A stretch of 64,000 bases of DNA from JASHPR01 sp963842355. Lineage in GTDB: Bacteria > Actinomycetota > Actinomycetes > Streptosporangiales > Streptosporangiaceae. The notes beneath the pieces were generated by a model. The model searched no databases. It was not told where the DNA came from and was given only the letters and a program-made list of their open reading frames with translations. The DNA lies in assembly GCA_963842355.1 (NCBI GenBank), contig CAWJGC010000004.1:1240001-1304000 (forward strand), in the 5' to 3' direction. A program made the translations under genes and the position numbers. Positions within the stretch are counted from its first letter, which is position 1. Each line of letters begins with the position of its first letter. Shown here one piece after another: positions 26,618 through 34,578 of this stretch.

Positions 26618-26918
26618 TTCGCCTAATCCTGGGGTAGACGCGGGGTCGACAGGGGAATACGCACGCCCGGGCGATCGCCTCACGATTCTGCCCGCCGGGC
26701 CGGTGCCGGATCCATGCCGCCGCCGCCCGGCCGACACGCAATTCCGCTCGCCCGGTGCCTGGCAGCGTACTCCCCAACTGCGGGGTTGGCGGCCCGTTCG
26801 CACGTGCTCTTGGTAAAGATCCTATTTATGACATATACAAACCTTTGCCCCAGCGTAGCGAGGAGTGCGGGATTGGCGGGTGATTCTGAGACAGGTGAGG
26901 CTATTGCGGCCGCTGGGA
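26618..26918. promoter_or_regulatory. AT-rich upstream region of the coiled-coil gene
   Basis: This 301-bp gap separates the coiled-coil gene start from the end of the epimerase gene (same strand). Around 26812-26850 it becomes AT-rich (for example gatcctatttatgacatat), including TAGGAT on the minus strand, which fits an actinobacterial -10. No gene is seen. Confidence 0.45.
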
Positions 26919-27377
26919 TCAGGCGGGCTGGGGCGCCTGGACTAGCTCAGTGAGCACGCCGCCGACGTCCTTGGGGTGCAGGAACGCGATCGAGGCGCCC
27001 ATCGAGCCGTGCCGCGGCCGGGCGTCGATCAGCCGTACGCCCGTGGCGCCGATCGACGCCAGCGCCGCCTCGATGTCGGTCACCCCGTAGCCGACGTGAT
27101 GGATTCCCGCACCGTGGCGGGCCAGGAAGCGCCCGACCGGCGTGTCGGGCCCGAGCGGCTCGAGCAGTTGCACGTACGACGCGCCCGCCGGCGCGTCGGC
27201 AACCCTCAGCATCGCCTCCTTGACGCCCTGGTCCGAGTTCACCTCCCGGCTGGCGACGATCAGCCCGAAGGTCGACTCGTAGAAGGCGGTGGTGGCGTCC
27301 AGGTCACGGCAGGCGATGCCCACGTGATCGATGCGGGTCAGCAGGGGACTCAGCACAGGCGGTCTCCATCCGGTCAT
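26919..27377 (-). CDS. mce: Methylmalonyl-CoA epimerase
   Basis: Interconverts the R and S forms of methylmalonyl-CoA in propionate metabolism. A small vicinal-oxygen-chelate fold of 152 residues with the metal ligands in TRIDHVGIACRDL (His), SYVQLLEP (Gln), GIHHVGYGV (His) and VLTELVQ (Glu). Divergent from the thiolase, 28 bp apart, so the promoters overlap. Confidence 0.93.
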   Translation of the reverse strand: MTGWRPPVLSPLLTRIDHVGIACRDLDATTAFYESTFGLIVASREVNSDQGVKEAMLRVADAPAGASYVQLLEPLGPDTPVGRFLARHGAGIHHVGYGVTDIEAALASIGATGVRLIDARPRHGSMGASIAFLHPKDVGGVLTELVQAPQPA

Positions 27378-27405
27378 TGCTCACGTCGTAGGTATCGTTT
27401 CAGGC

Positions 27406-28599
27406 ATGCGAGATGTGGTCATAGCCGGCGGGGCCAGGACGGCGGTCGGGCGCCTGCTCGGCTCACTCAAGGACTTCAGCGCCGCCGACCTGGGCGGGAT
27501 CGCGATCAGGGCGGCGCTGGAGCGCGCGGGCGTGCCCGGCGAGCGGGTCGACTACGTGATCATGGGGCAGGTACTGCAGGCGGGCGCGGGCCAGATCCCG
27601 TCCCGGCAGGCGGCGGTGGCGGGCGGGATCCCGATGACCGTCCCTTCGCTCACGATCAACAAGGTGTGCCTGTCCGGGCTGGACGCGATCGCCCTGGCCG
27701 CGCAGCTGATCCGGGCGGGGGAGTTCGACATCGTGGTCGCCGGGGGCATGGAGTCGATGACCCAGGCACCGCACCTGGTGCCGGGGCTGCGCTCGGGCGT
27801 CAGGTTCGGCTCGGCCGAGATGGTCGACGCGATGGCCCGTGATGGCCTGACCGATGCGTTCGACCACCTCTCCATGGGCGAGTCCACCGAGCGGCACAAC
27901 GCCCGGCTGAACATCAGCCGCGAGCAGCAGGACGAGTTCGCGGCCCGGTCGCACCAGCGGGCGGCCAAGGCGATCAAGGACGGCCTGCTGACCGAGGAGA
28001 TCACGCCGGTGTCGGTGCCGCAGCGGCGCGGCGAGCCGACGAGATTCGACACCGACGAGGGCGTACGGGCCGACACCACCGTGGAGGCGCTGGGCAAGCT
28101 CCGCCCCGCGTTCGGCGCCGGCGGCACCATCACCGCGGGCTCGGCCTCGCAGATCTCGGACGCCGCGTGCGCGGTCGTGGTGATGTCGGCGGAAGCGGCC
28201 GCGGCCGCCGGGGCGCCGGCACTCGCCGAGATCGGGGCGCACGGCGTGGTCGCGGGCCCGGACAACTCACTGCACTCCCAGCCGGCCCACGCGATCTCCC
28301 GCGCCCTGGACCGGGCCGGGCTGACCGTGGCCGACCTGGACCTGATCGAGATCAACGAGGCGTTCGCCGCCGTGGTCATCCAGTCCATGCGCGACCTGGG
28401 CGTCGGTCCGGACCAGGTCAACGTGAACGGCGGCGCGATCGCCATCGGCCATCCGATCGGCATGTCCGGGGCCAGGATCGCCCTGCACCTGGTGCACGAG
28501 CTGCGACGCCGGGGCGGCGGCCTGGGCGCGGCCGCGCTCTGCGGCGGCGGCGGCCAGGGCGACGCGCTGCTGCTGCGGGTGCCCGCCCCCCGTGGTTAG
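27406..28599 (+). CDS. Acetyl-CoA C-acetyltransferase (thiolase)
   Basis: 397 residues. Active-site Cys88 in NKVCLSG, the His in GHPIGMSGAR and the second Cys in ALCGGGGQGDA are all present; EINEAFA is the expected conserved loop. It condenses or cleaves acetoacetyl-CoA. Start ATG at 27406. The TAG stop sits in the first unit of a 15-bp tandem repeat that continues to MeaB in the same frame; the other units have a sense codon there. Confidence 0.95.
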   Translation: MRDVVIAGGARTAVGRLLGSLKDFSAADLGGIAIRAALERAGVPGERVDYVIMGQVLQAGAGQIPSRQAAVAGGIPMTVPSLTINKVCLSGLDAIALAAQLIRAGEFDIVVAGGMESMTQAPHLVPGLRSGVRFGSAEMVDAMARDGLTDAFDHLSMGESTERHNARLNISREQQDEFAARSHQRAAKAIKDGLLTEEITPVSVPQRRGEPTRFDTDEGVRADTTVEALGKLRPAFGAGGTITAGSASQISDAACAVVVMSAEAAAAAGAPALAEIGAHGVVAGPDNSLHSQPAHAISRALDRAGLTVADLDLIEINEAFAAVVIQSMRDLGVGPDQVNVNGGAIAIGHPIGMSGARIALHLVHELRRRGGGLGAAALCGGGGQGDALLLRVPAPRG

Positions 28600-28740
28600 G
28601 CGGCCCGTGGTGAGGCGGCCCGTGGTGAGGCGGCCCGTGGTGAGGCGGCCCGTGGTGAGGCGGCCCGTGGTCAGGCGGCCCGTGGTCAGGCGGCCCGTGG
28701 TCAGGCGGCCCGTGGTGAGGCGGCCCGTGGTGAGGCGGTA
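28591..28740 (+). repeat. 15-bp x10 tandem repeat between thiolase and meaB
   Basis: Ten units of cgtggtgaggcggcc. Unit 1 has T at base 7 (giving the thiolase TAG), units 6-8 have C there, and unit 10 ends in gta. In the frame shared by thiolase and meaB the units read Arg-Gly-Glu/Gln-Ala-Ala. Confidence 0.98.
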
Positions 28741-28743
28741 CCG

Positions 28744-29709
28744 GTGACCGCCACCGGCCGCGGTCACCGCGGCGAGCCCGCTGCCCTCGTCGCGGCCGCG
28801 CGCGGCGGCGACCCGCGCGCACTGGCCCGGCTCGTGTCGCTGGTCGAGAACGCCTCGCCGCAGCTGCGGGAGGTCATGAAGCTGGTCGCGCCGCTCACCG
28901 GGCGGGCCCGGATCATCGGCCTGACCGGCGCGCCCGGGGTCGGAAAGTCGACGATCACGGACGCGCTGATCCGCGCCTACCGGGACCAGGAGCTGCGGGT
29001 GGGCGTCCTCGCCGTGGACCCCACCTCGCCGTTCAGCGGCGGGGCCTTGCTCGGGGACCGGGTGCGGATGCAGGACCACGCGACCGACCGCGAGGTGTTC
29101 ATCCGCTCCATGGCCAGCCGCGGGCATCTCGGCGGCCTGTCCTGGACCGCACCGCAGGCGCTGCGGATCCTGGACGCCGCCGGGTTCGACGTGATCATGA
29201 TCGAGACCGTGGGCGTGGGCCAGGCCGAGGTCGAGATCGCCTCCCTGGCCGACTCGACGCTGGTGATCGTCGCCCCGGGAATGGGCGATTCCATCCAGGC
29301 GGCCAAGGCCGGGATCCTGGAGATCGCCGACATCTTCGTGGTGAACAAGAGCGACCGCCCGGGCGCCCAGGAGACCGTCAGGGACCTGCGCACGATGGTG
29401 GCCATGGCCCGCTACGGCCCGGATGACTGGAAGCCGCCGATCGTGTCCGCGACCGCCGCGACGGGCCAGGGGATCGACGACCTCGTGGCCCGCCTGGAGG
29501 CGCACGGCACGTGGCTCGGCGAGTCGGGGGAGCGGGACCGCAGGCGCCTGGCCCGGGCCAGGGAGGAGATCTCGGCGATCGCCGTGGCCGCGCTGCGGGA
29601 GCGCTTCGGCGCGCTGCCCGGCGAGTCCCAGCTAGAGGAACTGGCCGCGCAGGTCGCCTCCGGCGACCTGGACCCGTACACCGCCGCCGACAAACTCACC
29701 GGCGCCTGA
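28744..29709 (+). CDS. meaB: MeaB-type GTPase, mutase chaperone
   Basis: G3E GTPase that protects and loads adenosylcobalamin-dependent acyl-CoA mutases. Walker A GAPGVGKS lies at 62-69, then AVDPTSPFSGGALLGDRVRM, the IETVGVGQAEVEIASLAD region and the NKSD specificity motif. 321 residues. GTG start. The frame stays open back through the tandem repeat to the TAG of the thiolase but contains no earlier start codon, so 28744 is the first. Confidence 0.93.
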   Translation: MTATGRGHRGEPAALVAAARGGDPRALARLVSLVENASPQLREVMKLVAPLTGRARIIGLTGAPGVGKSTITDALIRAYRDQELRVGVLAVDPTSPFSGGALLGDRVRMQDHATDREVFIRSMASRGHLGGLSWTAPQALRILDAAGFDVIMIETVGVGQAEVEIASLADSTLVIVAPGMGDSIQAAKAGILEIADIFVVNKSDRPGAQETVRDLRTMVAMARYGPDDWKPPIVSATAATGQGIDDLVARLEAHGTWLGESGERDRRRLARAREEISAIAVAALRERFGALPGESQLEELAAQVASGDLDPYTAADKLTGA

Positions 29710-29777
29710 TCCCCGCGGAACGCGAGCCCCGCATCCGGCCCGGGTATACGGGGTGCTTCCGGGCGGGAGTCCCGAAG

Positions 29778-29827
29778 GAAAGTTGGTCACGAGTGGTCGT
29801 GATAACAGCCGCTGAAGACCAACTTTC
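29778..29827. terminator. Long inverted repeat between convergent genes
   Basis: 11-bp arms GAAAGTTGGTC and GACCAACTTTC, with a 28-base loop that itself contains a CACGA/TCGTG hairpin. In the gap between the convergent meaB and DUF2127 genes. Best read as a bidirectional terminator; a protein-binding site cannot be excluded, since the arms are A/T-rich against the background. Confidence 0.6.
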
Positions 29828-29843
29828 GACACCCGACCGAGGG

Positions 29844-30857
29844 TCAGCGTGTGGTCCGGGCGGGATCGGGATCGGCCGCGGCGGCGGGAGGAGCGGGGTC
29901 GGTCGCAGAGCGTGCGTCCGGGCGGGGATCCGCCGGCCCGTCGGCCGGGGCGGCCGCGGGCCCGCCGGGCCGGTCGGCGTCGGCCCCGTCCTCCCGGCCG
30001 GGTGCGGTCGTGGCGGGCTGGCTGGTGGTCGTGGCGGGCTGGCTGGTGGCGGTCGCGCCGGCGGGGGCTTGGCTGCGGCTGGCCAGGCCTGCGGTCTGGT
30101 CGGCGGCCGCGGCGGCGTCGATGGCCGCCTGCATGATGGACTCGCTGCGCAGCCGGGCCTCGTAGGCGCGCTTGCCGCCGCGGACGCCGAACAGGCGCTT
30201 GGTGATCACCAGGTACAGCACCAGGACCAGGTTGATGACGAAGAACAGCACCCGGGTGACGGTGACCTTCAAGGTCAGGTCGTAGATCTCGTAGGGCAGG
30301 AAGACCGACGTGGCCACCATCGCGAAGTACTCGCCCCAGCGCCGGGCCAGCCACAGCCCGGTGCCCTCGATCAGTTCGATCACCGCGTAAAGCGCCAGCC
30401 CTCCGGCCAGCAGCTTGATCGTGGTCGGGCGGAGCGTCAGCGCGTGGTGGATCAGGCCGACCAGGCCCGATTTGTCGACGTCGTAGCCGAACTCGCGGAA
30501 CAGCGTGCGCACGGCCGGGAGATCGCGGTTGAAGGCCTGCTCGATCGACACCTGGGCGTACAGGAACCGCCACACGGCGAACGCCACGGCGCCGACGGCC
30601 AGGGCCCGCAGGAAACGCTCGATCGCGAAGATCCGGAGAATGAGCGTGCTGCGCACCTCCTGGCCGCGGCGCACGTACGGTGCCTGCGCCGCGGGCCCGG
30701 ACCGCTGCGGGTCCCCGATCGCGAACGCCCCGCAGCGCAGGCAGCGCCAGGCCTCCCCGGATTCGGTCTGCGCGGTCAGCCGCTCGCGCACGCCAGGCTC
30801 CGCGGGGGCGTACGTCACATGGCCCGAACGTCCGCAGGCGAGCAGGCTCCAGTCCAT
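29844..30857 (-). CDS. DUF2127-family membrane protein
   Basis: 337 residues. An N-terminal zinc-ribbon-like stretch (LACGRSGHVTYAP and WRCLRCGAFAIG), about four transmembrane helices (for example LRALAVGAVAFAVWRFLYA, LLAGGLALYAVIELIEG, VLFFVINLVLVLYLVI), then a long Ala/Pro/Asp-rich tail with two short SQPATT repeats. DUF2127 members have unknown function. It lies 20 bp downstream of the ABC-like gene on the same strand. Confidence 0.8.
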   Translation of the reverse strand: MDWSLLACGRSGHVTYAPAEPGVRERLTAQTESGEAWRCLRCGAFAIGDPQRSGPAAQAPYVRRGQEVRSTLILRIFAIERFLRALAVGAVAFAVWRFLYAQVSIEQAFNRDLPAVRTLFREFGYDVDKSGLVGLIHHALTLRPTTIKLLAGGLALYAVIELIEGTGLWLARRWGEYFAMVATSVFLPYEIYDLTLKVTVTRVLFFVINLVLVLYLVITKRLFGVRGGKRAYEARLRSESIMQAAIDAAAAADQTAGLASRSQAPAGATATSQPATTTSQPATTAPGREDGADADRPGGPAAAPADGPADPRPDARSATDPAPPAAAADPDPARTTR

Positions 30858-30877
30858 CTCCGCAGCCTACTGCCAGC

Positions 30878-31576
30878 TCAGGGCCGGACCAGGATCCCGT
30901 CGGCCATCGTCAGGACCTCGCCGCAGGCCAGAGCCAGCGTGGCCGGATCACGTCCGGTGACGACGACGGTCGTCTCCCGCCCCAGGTCGCGGAGCGCGTC
31001 GGCGAGCGCGGACGCGTCCCGCGGGCACAGGTCGTCGAGCAGGCCGTCGGCCAGCAGCAGGTCAGGCTGGTGCACGGCGGCGGCGGCGAGCCTGGCCCGC
31101 CGGCATATCACGTCCGGCACCGCCCGCAGCGGGACGTCGGCCCAGGGGGTCAGCGCGAGCCGGTCCACGATCGCGGCGGCCAGCGGGCCCCGGTCCCGGC
31201 GGGGCAGCCGGGCCAGCCTGGCCGCGTGTTCCACCAGCCCGCGCACCCGGAACGCGGGCTGCGGCCTGGCCATCCGGCGCGCCACCCCGACCTGGCCGCG
31301 GACCGCGGACCGGCCGCGGGCGGTGGTCATGTCCTCGCCCAGCACGCGCAGCTCGCCGTAGGCGGGCCGGAGCAGCCCGGCCAGCAGATCGATCAGCGCG
31401 GTCCCGTCCTCGGAGCTGCCGGGCGGGGAGATCACGATGCCGAAGCCGGTCCGGCCGGAGACCGGGTTCTCGAGGCGGAAGCTCACCGAGCGAAGGGGCC
31501 AGCCGCGTCCGTGCCGCACGCCCACCCCCGCGGCGAGCACAGGCGTCGAAGCCACCACGGCGTGACCCGACCGCAC
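30878..31576 (-). CDS. Degenerate ABC-transporter ATPase-like protein
   Basis: 232 residues with the layout of an ABC ATP-binding domain: a beta region, LAGLLRPAYGELRVLGEDM after where Walker A belongs, and a Walker B-like PDLLLADGLLDDL. The Walker A lysine is missing: the segment reads ISPPGSSEDGTALIDLL instead of a GxxGxGKT/S loop, and the LSGGQ signature is not recognisable (the aligned region reads AVPDVICRRARLAAA). It is probably not an active ATPase and could be a regulatory or vestigial paralogue. GTG start. Confidence 0.6.
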   Translation of the reverse strand: MRSGHAVVASTPVLAAGVGVRHGRGWPLRSVSFRLENPVSGRTGFGIVISPPGSSEDGTALIDLLAGLLRPAYGELRVLGEDMTTARGRSAVRGQVGVARRMARPQPAFRVRGLVEHAARLARLPRRDRGPLAAAIVDRLALTPWADVPLRAVPDVICRRARLAAAAVHQPDLLLADGLLDDLCPRDASALADALRDLGRETTVVVTGRDPATLALACGEVLTMADGILVRP

Positions 31577-31768
31577 ACGTTCCCCCGAGACTCGTCGGCC
31601 ACACGTTCCCCAGCAGGCATACTACGTTGCGCGGCAGGGCAGGTGCACGGGCCGCGGCCGTGTTTCCCGCTCCAACTGCGGGCCCCACCCACCTCCCCAT
31701 CCCCCTTCACTGCGGCTCGCTGATCGGGTTGCGGCTGCTGTCCGGGTTGCGGCCGGTACCTTGTGCCT

Positions 31769-32278
31769 GTGCCTAAACCGCTGGACCTGCCGTTCGATCC
31801 GATCGCGCGCGCGGCAGAGATCTGGGAGCGCAGGTTCGGGGACTCCCGCGCGATGGCCGCCGTCACGTCCATCATGCGGGCCCAGCAGATCCTGATCGCC
31901 GAGCTCGACGCGCTGCTGCGGCCGTACGGGCTGACGTTCGCCCGTTACGAGGCGCTGGTGCTGCTGCGGTTCAGCCGGGAGGGCGCGCTGTCGCTGCGGC
32001 TGATCGGCCAGCGGCTGATGGTGCACCCGACCAGCGTGACCAACATCATCAACCGGCTGGAATCTCAGGGCCTGGTGGCGCGCCGGCCCAACCCGGCCGA
32101 CGGGCGGGGGACGCTGGCCGAGATCACCGCGGCGGGCCGCGAGCTGGTGGAGCGCGCGACCGCGGACCTGATGGCGGCCGACTTCGGCCTGGACGGCTAC
32201 GACTCCGGCCAGCTCGAGGACATGTTCGGCATGCTGCGCGGGCTGCGGGTGGCCGCGGGGGATTTCCAGGACGGCTGA
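31769..32278 (+). CDS. MarR-family regulator, AbsC-like
   Basis: 169 residues. Winged HTH visible as LIGQRLMVHPTSVTNIINRLESQGLVARRPNPADGRGTLAEIT (by parts). The N-terminus (PKPLDLPFDPIARA) and the end (LRVAAGDF) resemble AbsC of Streptomyces coelicolor, a zinc-linked MarR regulator of antibiotic production and development; the similarity is from memory. I use the GTG at 31769, two codons after another GTG (31763), because AbsC begins there. Confidence 0.85.
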   Translation: MPKPLDLPFDPIARAAEIWERRFGDSRAMAAVTSIMRAQQILIAELDALLRPYGLTFARYEALVLLRFSREGALSLRLIGQRLMVHPTSVTNIINRLESQGLVARRPNPADGRGTLAEITAAGRELVERATADLMAADFGLDGYDSGQLEDMFGMLRGLRVAAGDFQDG

Positions 32279-32279
32279 C

Positions 32280-33758
32280 TCAGGGCAAGCTCACCATCCG
32301 CGGCCGCCAGCTCGTGCCGCCGTCGGTGGTGATGAACACCTCGTGCAGGCGGGGGTTGGAGGGTAGCGCGACGCCGTTGGTCAGGCTGGTCATTCCGACG
32401 TAGCCGAACCCGGTCTGCCCGGCCGCGGCGCCGCCCGGGCCCGGCTGGGCCAGCCGCCAGGCGCTGCCGCCGTCGGTGGACTGGTAGATGCCCGCATCGG
32501 TGGCGAGCACCACCAGGCTGGCCTGGGCCTGGATCGCGAGCGAGGTGGCGGTACCGGCCCGGGGGCCGGCGGCGGCCCTGGACCAGTGCACACCGCCGTC
32601 GGTCGACTCCGCGACCGACTTGGCCTGGGTATCGCTGGCCGGGCTGGCCGCGCTGGTGGCGCTGGTCGCGCTGGTCGCGCTGGTGCACACCAGCACGAGC
32701 AGGTTCGCGTTGGCCGCGAGCAGGGCACCGGTCGGCTGGCCCTCCGGCCCGGGCGGCCCCGGCGGACACGGCAGCGCCGGGCTGGCCACCGTCCAGGGCG
32801 CGCCGGTGAGCGGGCCGCTGAGCAGCTGGCCGGACGGGGCCAGCAGGTAGCCGGTGCCGTCCGGGCCGCCCACGAGGACCAGGCTGGCGGACACCGGCTG
32901 CCCCGCCCCGGCCGCCGGGCCGCGCAGGCCGGCGGTCGGACCGGGCACGGGCCGCCACTGATCGCTGCCGGCCGCGGAGGAATAGAGCGAGACGCTGGTG
33001 CAGTGGGCCGCGTAGGCCGGGCCGGTCCCGGTGCAGGCCGCGAAGATGGCGAAGGCCCGGTCGCCGGCCGTCTCCAGGTCGGTGACCCGCATCCCGCCGG
33101 TATGTTCCGGAGCCCAGTGCGCGCCGCCGTCGTCCGTGACAAACAGCTGCGGGCCGAACGCCCACCCGACGCGGGTGTTGAGGAAGCGGACCTGGCCGAC
33201 GCCGGCCGGCCCGTCCGGCGCGCCGGTCACCGGCGCGCTCACGCCGTACCAGGTAGCCCCGTAGTCCGAGGTCCCCGCCAGTGACGTGCAGTCGGCACGG
33301 ACGATCGGGCAGTGGCCCGGGGTGCCGGCCTGGCCGATCACGGCGCCGGTGTTCGGGCCGACGAACGTGACCGAGGTGGGCTGGAAGTTCCGCGGCACCG
33401 GGGCGTCCGAGCCCTCGGGCGACAGGGACGAGGCGGGCGGCGGGACCCGGCCGTTGGGGGTGGCGTTCTCCGTCCCGTTGCCGCCGCCGGCGAGCGACGG
33501 CCGCGCCGAGGGCGACGGGCCAGCGGCCACGGGCCGCCCGGGCCGGCCGTGGTGGGCCTGCACCAAGGTAGGCACGATCCGCGGGACCGCCACGGCGGCC
33601 GCGACGACGATCACGATGCCCGCGGCGGACATCACGGCCCGGCCCGCCCTCCGCCGGCGGGCACGGTGCCTGATCCGCCCGAACGTTCCGGGCCGCGGCG
33701 CCAGCGGCTCGACCTCGGCGTTCAGCCAGGCGTCGATCCTGTCCCCGGGGTCACCCAT
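32280..33758 (-). CDS. Membrane-anchored Asp-box (BNR) beta-propeller protein
   Basis: 492 residues. A short N-terminal cytoplasmic part with a basic patch (RIRHRARRRRAGRAV), one transmembrane helix (about 43-60), a Pro/Ser-rich linker, then an extracellular beta propeller. The propeller shows at least four Asp-box motifs: VTDDGGAHW, STDGGVHW, STDGGSAW and TTDGGTSW. These occur in sialidase-like and sortilin-like propellers, but no catalytic sialidase residues can be identified. It overlaps the end of the sigma factor gene by 8 bp, in the place of an anti-sigma factor, and may act as one or as a sensor. Confidence 0.8.
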   Translation of the reverse strand: MGDPGDRIDAWLNAEVEPLAPRPGTFGRIRHRARRRRAGRAVMSAAGIVIVVAAAVAVPRIVPTLVQAHHGRPGRPVAAGPSPSARPSLAGGGNGTENATPNGRVPPPASSLSPEGSDAPVPRNFQPTSVTFVGPNTGAVIGQAGTPGHCPIVRADCTSLAGTSDYGATWYGVSAPVTGAPDGPAGVGQVRFLNTRVGWAFGPQLFVTDDGGAHWAPEHTGGMRVTDLETAGDRAFAIFAACTGTGPAYAAHCTSVSLYSSAAGSDQWRPVPGPTAGLRGPAAGAGQPVSASLVLVGGPDGTGYLLAPSGQLLSGPLTGAPWTVASPALPCPPGPPGPEGQPTGALLAANANLLVLVCTSATSATSATSAASPASDTQAKSVAESTDGGVHWSRAAAGPRAGTATSLAIQAQASLVVLATDAGIYQSTDGGSAWRLAQPGPGGAAAGQTGFGYVGMTSLTNGVALPSNPRLHEVFITTDGGTSWRPRMVSLP

Positions 33759-34257
33759 CGGAAACTCCCCGGCCGTCGTCCAGCGCGGCCTTCAGGCGCG
33801 CCCGGGCGTGGTGCAGGTCCGCCTTGACCGTGCCCTCGGGGCGGCCCATCATCGCGGCGACCTCGCGCACGCCGAAGCCGGCGTAGTGGTGCAGCAGGAA
33901 CGCGCTGCGCAGGCGCACCGGGAGCCCCTCGATCAGCGCGCGCACGTCCACGTCCTGCGCCGGGTGGTACGCCGGGTCGGCCGGGGCCGCCGCGGTCAGG
34001 CTCCGGATCGCCCGCCGCTCCCGGCCCGACCGGCGCCAGTGGTCCCTGACCAGGTTCGTCGCGATCATGTAGAGGTAGCTCTGCGGGTTGTCGAGACCGG
34101 ACCACCGGGCCAGGAGCCGGGTGAAGGCCTCCGAGGCGATCTCGTGGGCGGTGTCATCGTCGTCCACCAGCCGGCGGACCCAGCCGGCCAGCCGGGGGTA
34201 GCAGGCGTTGAACAGATCCTCGGCCGCGTCGCGGTCGACTGTCTGGAGCCTGGCCAC
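33751..34257 (-). CDS. ECF/SigE-type RNA polymerase sigma factor
   Basis: 168 residues. Region 2: FNACYPRLAGWVRRLVDDDDTAHEIASEAFTRLLARW (by parts), and SYLYMIATNLVRDHWRR; region 4: LRSAFLLHHYAGFGVREVAAMMGRPEGTVKADLHHAR. The GTG at 34257 follows AAGGAAA, a fair ribosome-binding site. Translationally coupled to the propeller protein downstream, which probably controls it. Confidence 0.9.
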   Translation of the reverse strand: MARLQTVDRDAAEDLFNACYPRLAGWVRRLVDDDDTAHEIASEAFTRLLARWSGLDNPQSYLYMIATNLVRDHWRRSGRERRAIRSLTAAAPADPAYHPAQDVDVRALIEGLPVRLRSAFLLHHYAGFGVREVAAMMGRPEGTVKADLHHARARLKAALDDGRGVSDG

Positions 34258-34524
34258 CGAGTTTCCTTGCCTCACCGCCGGAGCCGGCCGCCCAGCCCGC
34301 GGCTCAGGCACGGTCACGACGTCGCCGAGAACCGCGGCGCGGCCCGCGTCACCTGCGCGATGTTGCATTCGTTGTACCACACATTCAGCGCGTCGCTGGG
34401 GATGGCGGCCCGGGCGGCCCCCGCGGCGCCCGGGCGCCCCCTGGGTACTGAGACGACGCAGTTGCGCGTGCGGTTGGCACCGGCTGGGGACTTTCCGTTC
34501 AAGACCCTGACATAGACTGGAACA

Positions 34525-34546
34525 GATAGTAGGACGTCCTACTATC
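34525..34546. promoter_or_regulatory. 22-bp perfect palindrome before icmA-type gene
   Basis: Arms GATAGTAGGAC and GTCCTACTATC meet with no spacer. The site lies 32 bp ahead of the chosen icmA start and just ahead of its ribosome-binding site. Its size and symmetry fit a TetR-type operator; binding there would block transcription. The regulator is not obvious in the window. Confidence 0.7.
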
Positions 34547-34578
34547 GCGACTTCGCCCGCGTGGCGCCGGAGGTTGCT

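Noticed and set aside
28591..28740. Possible CRISPR array
   Set aside because: The units are contiguous 15-bp copies without spacers; no cas genes are near.
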